A DNA stretch of 64,000 bases from Sphingosinicella sp. LHD-64 (GTDB lineage Bacteria > Pseudomonadota > Alphaproteobacteria > Sphingomonadales > Sphingomonadaceae), in contig NZ_JAVIFV010000004.1 of the NCBI RefSeq assembly GCF_031157375.1, forward strand, positions 62,001 to 126,000, written 5' to 3'. Shown here piece after piece: positions 58,978-64,000 of this stretch. Every line of letters starts with the position of its first letter. Position 1 is the first letter of the stretch. The notes beneath the pieces were generated by a model. The model was given only the letters and a program-made list of their open reading frames with translations. It made no database searches and was not told where the DNA came from. Made by a program: the position numbers and the translations under genes.

Positions 58978-60075
58978 CTACCGTTGAAGAAGCCTAGCCA
59001 ACATCGATACGAGCTCCACTTCCCGGCCAACACCCAGCTTGGCGAAGGCGATTTTGAGCTGCGTGCGCACGGTATCCAGACTTACCCGCCGTTGTGCAGC
59101 GATGGTTGCGCGGTCTTCGCCATTGGCGAGACGAAGCGCAACGTCGGCTTCGGCGGTAGACAGGCCGTAGAGTTGTTGAAGTATCGGCCCTGCCTGGCCA
59201 TGCCAACGCTGAACCGAGCGAGCGATGACCAGAAGCTGCGGCTCGAAGCGGAAGTGCCATGAGCCACGTGGTGCCGGGCAGATGTCGAGGATCAACGGCA
59301 GCGATCCCAACTCGCCGTGAATCACTACGGTCTCCAGCAGGCGGTTGCCATGGCCATGCTGGACCAGTGCAGCGCGCAGCAGGGCTGCGTCGCGCGGATG
59401 GGGAACGTCAAGCCGGCCATTGATCAGGCGGAGTTGCCCGTTCGTCAGCAACGCCGTTGCCGCGCCAGTCATGGCCGCCACCCTGGCGCCGGCGTCACAG
59501 ACGAAAACCGCCGCTCCCACCGCCTCGAGCGCACCGCTAACAAGCTGGGCGCCGGCATTCTCCAGCGCGATCTGGGTGCGCACCGCGCTGCGTACGAACG
59601 GCGCGATGGTGGAGAACAGAGCACGATCGGCGGCACTGGTGTGCCCGTCGCGCTCCCCGCGCAAGACGGCCAAGCCGACGATTCCGCCGGCATTCTCCCA
59701 AAGCTTGGCCTGACAGCCATGCCGGATATCATTGTCTCGCGCGAAATCGGCGTAGACATCGTCGGTTATCATGGGGGCAGCCGCCAGATAGTGGGCTTCG
59801 CTGCGTAACGCCAGCACCGGGGCATGCACGGACACTGCGACACGCGGATTGATTTCGGGGCTTCCGCCGTTGATCGCGACGAAATCACGCAGCGCCTTCT
59901 CCGAGAGGCCGGTGACCAGATTGAACGGCACGGTCGATGTCGCGCCGATACCGATCAACTGACCATGCGAGGATCGGGTGGCGTCGGCAAGCGCCGCCAA
60001 TGCCGGTTGCCATTGCGCGCTGTCGACAGCGGCCGAGGCAAAGCGATCGGCTAGATCCAGCAGCGTCGCGTCCAC
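58978..60075 (-). CDS. LuxR-type HTH transcriptional regulator
   Basis: The product has 365 residues from GTG 60075, preceded by GGGGGAAA. The N-terminal 290 residues lack an identifiable domain; segments such as LLDLADRFASAAVDSAQWQP and NDIRHGCQAKLWENAGG are the type seen in sphingomonad LuxR orphans. The C-terminal 65 residues form the GerE/LuxR helix-turn-helix: LYGLSTAEADVALRLANGED, RATIAAQRRVSLDTVRTQLK, then AFAKLGVGREVELVSML. The gene is divergent from the large autotransporter, 186 bases away, and is its probable regulator. The frame stays open further upstream, so the start is uncertain. Confidence 0.83.
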   Translation of the reverse strand: MDATLLDLADRFASAAVDSAQWQPALAALADATRSSHGQLIGIGATSTVPFNLVTGLSEKALRDFVAINGGSPEINPRVAVSVHAPVLALRSEAHYLAAAPMITDDVYADFARDNDIRHGCQAKLWENAGGIVGLAVLRGERDGHTSAADRALFSTIAPFVRSAVRTQIALENAGAQLVSGALEAVGAAVFVCDAGARVAAMTGAATALLTNGQLRLINGRLDVPHPRDAALLRAALVQHGHGNRLLETVVIHGELGSLPLILDICPAPRGSWHFRFEPQLLVIARSVQRWHGQAGPILQQLYGLSTAEADVALRLANGEDRATIAAQRRVSLDTVRTQLKIAFAKLGVGREVELVSMLARLLQR

Positions 60076-60261
60076 CTCGAGCCGTTTCCCCCATCGCTGG
60101 CAGTCCCGCTGGCCGAGCCCGCATGTGCTTGCGCGCGGGAGGCAGCAACTACGTAGCAAAACGCACCGAACCAATCGCCATACCCTAATTGCGGGATGCG
60201 GGGCGTTCGACCCCCGGATAGCCGATGACCCATTGATGGGGAATGGAAATTGGGGGGTGAG

Positions 60262-63200
60262 ATGATCGGCACGTTTTCGACACGCGCGGCGTTGCGTCGC
60301 AGCTTGGGCCTGGGCGCAAGCGCGTTCGCGATGTCCATTGCCGGCCCGGCGATGGCACAGACCGAATGCACCGACAGCGTCTCGGCGACCCTGTGCGAGA
60401 TCGTCAATGAGGGGGACAGCGGCCAGCTGACGATCGCCTCGCGCGTCCGAGTGATCAACACCGGCAGCATCACCGGCGCGCCGGCGATCATCGGCACGAT
60501 CCCTGTCCCTCCGACCGGGGTTCCCACCCTGATCACGCTGATCATCGAGAATCGTGCGGGAGCAACCATTATCGGCACCGGCGGGGTGTCGGTGAACTCG
60601 CCCGGCGCGCTGATCAACGCGGGCACGATCACCGGCAATGTGACCGGCCTCACCCAATATGTCGCGGACGGCGGCACGCTGAACGGCAATCTCACGCTCG
60701 GCACCGGCGCGCCGACGGATTTCAACCCCCAGATCTTCGTCCAACGCGGCGCGACCCCCGGGGTAACGGGGACGATCTCGGCCGGATCGGGTATCGACTA
60801 TTACGTGCAGTCCTATGCCGCATCGGAGACCTTGCCCATCCTCCTGGGCGGCGGCCTGCCGGCGACCTTCGAGGTGGAGGGGGTCGAGGTGCGCGGCGCG
60901 GCCACGACCGTGACGCTGGCGTCGCTGCCCGGCGAGACCATCGGCGGCCTGGGTCTGATGGGCGACGGCCACATCGTCAGCACCGCGACCATCGGCGTGT
61001 CTAACACCGTCGGCGCGGGCTTTCCGCCGGGCTTCCCGCTCTTCACCACCGCAGTCAGCTATCTCGGATCGCCCGAGGCGACGTCCTTTCTCACGCTGCG
61101 CATCCAGACGAGCCCGCCGGGCGCGCCGCTCCAGTTCGCGACCTATCAGACGGGCATCGGCGCGGCGCTGGGTAGCCTCACAAATGAGGGCACGATCAAC
61201 GGCGATCTGCGCCTGACCACCGCCGGCTTCGCCAACAACGGCACGATCAACCTCGTGACCCGGGCGACCGGCACGCTCATCGCCAATGCGGAGGCCGCCG
61301 ACTTCAGCTTCTCGAACAGCGGCACGATCTCCTATGTCGACAACGGCGCGCGTGCCGGCCTCGCGGCGATCGAGGGGCAGTATCTGGGGGATGGGGATGC
61401 CGGCTATGCGGTCCGCCTCCGGTCCATCGAGGGGGTCGGCGCGCAGGGCGTGACCATCGCCAACAGCGGCACGCTCGAGGGCGGGCTCGGCGGCGCGCTC
61501 ATCGCCGACACCTTGTCGTTCGAGAACAGCGGCGACATCTCGGGAATCGAGAGCGCCAACGCCCTCGCCCACGGCGTCAACCTCACCATCGGCAGCGTGC
61601 GCCGGCTCGACGGTTCCGAAGCGGGTCGCATCGCCGACAATGTGACGATCGCCAACACCGCCACCGGCACCATCAACGACGGCCTTCGCGTCTCCGCGGC
61701 CACGACCAGCCTCAGCTTCACCAACGCCGGCGCGATCACCGGCCGCAGCGACGACAATCGCGCGGTCAGCATCGATCACGAAGGCGGTGAGGGCCTCTCG
61801 TTCGGCAACAGCGGTACGATCGCGGGCGATCTGTTGGTGGGCACCGATGCCGCACAGATCGATGTGGTCAACAGCGGCAGCATCGTCATGCCGGTCGTGG
61901 CCGGCTTCGACCCCAATAGCGGGAGCCGGGAAGCGGTGGAGATCGGCCTCTCCGCGACAGGCAACCAGGACGTCGAATTCACCAATTCCGGCGGGATCGA
62001 GCAGCGCAATCGCGGCGGCGCCGCAGTCTCGATCGAGCTTGAGGAAAATCAGACGGCGACGATCGATATCGCCAACAGTGGCGCGATACGTTCCGATGCC
62101 GGCGCCTCGGTCATCGACGGGACGCTGGTCGGCCTGGAGGAGGGCACGCAGGCGGTGAATGTCAGCGTCGGGCTGGCGGTATCGGCGGGCGAAGGCGGGC
62201 GGGCCGATATCACGATCGACAACCGCGCGGGCGGGACAATCTCGGCATCGGGCGCATATGCCTTCGCCTCGGCGGACGGGGAGACCCCGGCGCCGGGCGG
62301 CAGCACCGCCTACTCCACCGCGCTGCTGGTGGACGCGGATTCGCTCACCCTGACCAACGCCGGCACGATCAGCGGCGGGGAGGGGGCGACGCTTCCCGAC
62401 GGCTATGTCCTGACCAGAGACTTCGCCCTGCCCGACAATTATCTCGCCGGCGCGATCCAGACCGGCGCATCGGTCGATCGTGTGACCAACACCGAAACCG
62501 GGGAGATCACCGGATCGGTCGACCTCGGCGCGGGGGACGACAGCTTCGCCAACTATGGCACGATCACCGGCGACATCTTCCTGCGCAACGGCAACGACAG
62601 CTACATCCATCTGCTCGCCGCGAGCTTCACCGGCACCGCCGATGGCGGCGCGGGCGAGGATTCGCTGGCGATCGACCTGACCGGCAGCGACGGCGTGGTC
62701 AGCAACGCGCTCTACGAACAGTTCATCAATTTCGAGCTCTTCTCGCTGATCAGCAACGGCACGGGCATCGTCCTCGAAGACGGCGGCACGCTCGATCTGG
62801 GCGAGGACTCGCGCATCGACACGCCGGGGGAGACCGCCATCCAGGGCGGCGACCAAGGCGACACGGTCAGCAACAGCGGCACGATCAACGGCAATGTCGA
62901 TCTGGGCGGCGGGGGCAACACATTCACCAACAACGGCACGATCACCGGCAACATCGCGACCGGCGCGGGCAACGACAGGTTCAGCAACACCGCCGGCGGC
63001 ACTATCACCGGCAATGTCGATCTGGGCGATGGCGACGACAGCTTCGCCAACGCGGGCGAGATCATCGGCGATGTCGCACTGGGCGGCGGCGCCGATACCT
63101 ACGAGCTCGGCGCGGGGAGCGTCAGCGGCGTGGTCGACCTCGGCCAGGGCGACGATCGCCTGACGCTCGGTTCCGGCGCGAGCTTTGGGGGGGCGGTGAG

Positions 63201-64000
63201 TGGAGGGGCGGGCACCGATGTGCTCGGCCTCGCCACCGCTGGCACGGCCGCAGCGCCCTATGAGTTCAATGCCGCCGGATTCACAGATTTCGAACGCCTG
63301 ACCAATGTGTCCGGGACTGCGGCGATCTCCGGCACGGTGAGTTTTGGTCAGATCGAAGTCGCCGCCGGCCGGCTGATCGGCCGCGCGGGATCGGTGCTGA
63401 CCGGCAATGTCGCGGTCGCGAACGGCGCGACCTTCGGCAGCGCGGGTACCGTCAACGGCAACGTCACGGTCGCCTCGGGCGGCACCTTGTCGCCGGGCGC
63501 CTCGCCGGGGGTGATGACGGTGAACGGCAATGTCTCGCTCGCCGGCGGAACGACGACGATATTCGAATTCCAGCCGTCGCCGCTGCAGAGCGATCAACTG
63601 CTGATTTCCGGCACGCTTACCATCGCCGGCGGCACCACGCTCCGCCTGACCGGCGACCGCCCGCTCACCCCGGGCGTGGCCTATGACCTGATCGTCGCGA
63701 CCGGCGGGATCACCGGGACCTTCACCACGGTCGACCAGGCGGCGACAGTGCTCGGTTTCCTGCGCTATTCGGCCGATCGCCTGCAGCTGCTCGGCACCTT
63801 CCAGGCGGGCGCGGGCGTCTCGCCGCAGGTGGCCGCGTCGATCGACTATGTCAACGCGGTGCTGGTCGCCGGCGCCAGCACGGACCTGCTCGCCGCGGTG
63901 CCCGCGCTGCTGGCGAGCGACGGCACGGCCAATGCCGCGGCTTTCGCGCTGATCGGACCCGAAGCTTATGCGAGCGCGTCCGAGCTGGGATCGGAGCGCG
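60262..64000 (+). CDS. Large autotransporter adhesin (3' end beyond the window)
   Basis: The frame is open from ATG 60262 (GGGGGGTGAG upstream) through the window end, 1246 codons. A signal peptide (about residues 1-33, ending GPAMAQ) precedes a long beta-helix passenger built of repeated N-x-G-T-I-x-G turns, for example NSGTINGNVDLGGGGNTFTN, ITGNIATGAGNDRFSNTAGG and NVDLGDGDDSFANAGE near residues 870-935. Near residue 1080 the passenger-closing TVNGNVSLAGGTTTIFEF appears, and the visible end (ALIGPEAYASASELGSER) matches the linker before the barrel. It should be a surface-exposed, monomeric (type Va) autotransporter, probably for adhesion. The barrel lies outside the window. Confidence 0.92.
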   Translation, partial: MIGTFSTRAALRRSLGLGASAFAMSIAGPAMAQTECTDSVSATLCEIVNEGDSGQLTIASRVRVINTGSITGAPAIIGTIPVPPTGVPTLITLIIENRAGATIIGTGGVSVNSPGALINAGTITGNVTGLTQYVADGGTLNGNLTLGTGAPTDFNPQIFVQRGATPGVTGTISAGSGIDYYVQSYAASETLPILLGGGLPATFEVEGVEVRGAATTVTLASLPGETIGGLGLMGDGHIVSTATIGVSNTVGAGFPPGFPLFTTAVSYLGSPEATSFLTLRIQTSPPGAPLQFATYQTGIGAALGSLTNEGTINGDLRLTTAGFANNGTINLVTRATGTLIANAEAADFSFSNSGTISYVDNGARAGLAAIEGQYLGDGDAGYAVRLRSIEGVGAQGVTIANSGTLEGGLGGALIADTLSFENSGDISGIESANALAHGVNLTIGSVRRLDGSEAGRIADNVTIANTATGTINDGLRVSAATTSLSFTNAGAITGRSDDNRAVSIDHEGGEGLSFGNSGTIAGDLLVGTDAAQIDVVNSGSIVMPVVAGFDPNSGSREAVEIGLSATGNQDVEFTNSGGIEQRNRGGAAVSIELEENQTATIDIANSGAIRSDAGASVIDGTLVGLEEGTQAVNVSVGLAVSAGEGGRADITIDNRAGGTISASGAYAFASADGETPAPGGSTAYSTALLVDADSLTLTNAGTISGGEGATLPDGYVLTRDFALPDNYLAGAIQTGASVDRVTNTETGEITGSVDLGAGDDSFANYGTITGDIFLRNGNDSYIHLLAASFTGTADGGAGEDSLAIDLTGSDGVVSNALYEQFINFELFSLISNGTGIVLEDGGTLDLGEDSRIDTPGETAIQGGDQGDTVSNSGTINGNVDLGGGGNTFTNNGTITGNIATGAGNDRFSNTAGGTITGNVDLGDGDDSFANAGEIIGDVALGGGADTYELGAGSVSGVVDLGQGDDRLTLGSGASFGGAVSGGAGTDVLGLATAGTAAAPYEFNAAGFTDFERLTNVSGTAAISGTVSFGQIEVAAGRLIGRAGSVLTGNVAVANGATFGSAGTVNGNVTVASGGTLSPGASPGVMTVNGNVSLAGGTTTIFEFQPSPLQSDQLLISGTLTIAGGTTLRLTGDRPLTPGVAYDLIVATGGITGTFTTVDQAATVLGFLRYSADRLQLLGTFQAGAGVSPQVAASIDYVNAVLVAGASTDLLAAVPALLASDGTANAAAFALIGPEAYASASELGSER

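Noticed and set aside
60076-63597. A very long minus-strand open frame antisense to the autotransporter, continuous with the LuxR-type gene
   Set aside because: Its residues are compositionally random (Arg/Asp/Ala-rich) and mirror the repetitive plus-strand codons; the plus-strand frame shows a signal peptide and beta-helix repeats, so only the LuxR part up to 60075 is kept.
1-64000. CRISPR array
   Set aside because: No set of regularly spaced, near-identical direct repeats with unique spacers was seen; the repeats found are palindromic dispersed elements or adhesin coding repeats.

Overview
The window looks like chromosome from a high-GC alphaproteobacterium of the order Sphingomonadales. 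This rests on recognised protein families and gene order (rplQ tail, UPF0262, dnaB, a valine/PHA operon, an otsA-GH15 pair, paired XRE/DUF2975, an outer-membrane GDSL autotransporter) and on uniformly G/C-ending codons. I cannot name a genus. Coding is dense: many same-strand neighbours overlap by ATGA, and five convergent pairs share overlapping stop codons.

Layout. 1-4160: end of rplQ with its terminator, a small HTH-like protein, an XRE/DUF2975 pair, a two-domain retropepsin-like protease, and a PadR regulator coupled to a membrane protein that resembles SEDS (FtsW/RodA) proteins. 4211-8930: CPBP protease, membrane-anchored AraC regulator, MarR-GNAT fusion, GFA protein, MFS transporter. 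9050-10965: a truncated NRDE gene abuts an NmrA-type reductase and a divergent PadR regulator that share a 20-bp palindrome; this looks like an acquired module. 11145-14469: glycerol catabolism (glpD, glpK). 14466-24183: valine catabolism on the minus strand (acyl-CoA dehydrogenase, 3-hydroxyisobutyryl-CoA hydrolase, enoyl-CoA hydratase, mmsB, mmsA), with a PHA synthase, an arginase-family protein and a polysaccharide deacetylase in the same run. A GIY-YIG nuclease gene sits between two 93-bp palindromic repeats at 22142-22661. 24277-34637: LysR regulators, FAH-family protein, DUF3237, RNase R, a soluble chemotaxis-like protein, diheme cytochrome c, FMN reductase, dcd, a lipoprotein and UPF0262. 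34886-42204: dnaB, astD, SelO, a hydrolase, a GDSL autotransporter esterase. 42427-47655: two small unknown genes, a secreted serpin, a GT4 glycosyltransferase, a nitronate-monooxygenase-like protein with a cysteine cluster. 48250-54315: trehalose metabolism (otsB, GH15, otsA) with an ABC exporter on the other strand. 54312-56622: M24 peptidase, glycine-zipper protein, small secreted protein.

From 56709 a genomic island appears to begin. The 3' half of a tRNA-Arg(TCT) gene is followed by repeated arm-like sequences and a tyrosine integrase. Beyond it are an eroded stretch, a LuxR-type regulator and a divergent giant autotransporter adhesin that runs off the window.

The most unusual signals are the GIY-YIG gene embedded in paired palindromic elements that belong to a wider scattered repeat family, the tRNA-anchored island with its regulator/adhesin pair, the PadR-linked SEDS-like protein, the secreted serpin, and a 34-nt sequence found just downstream of two separate accessory genes.
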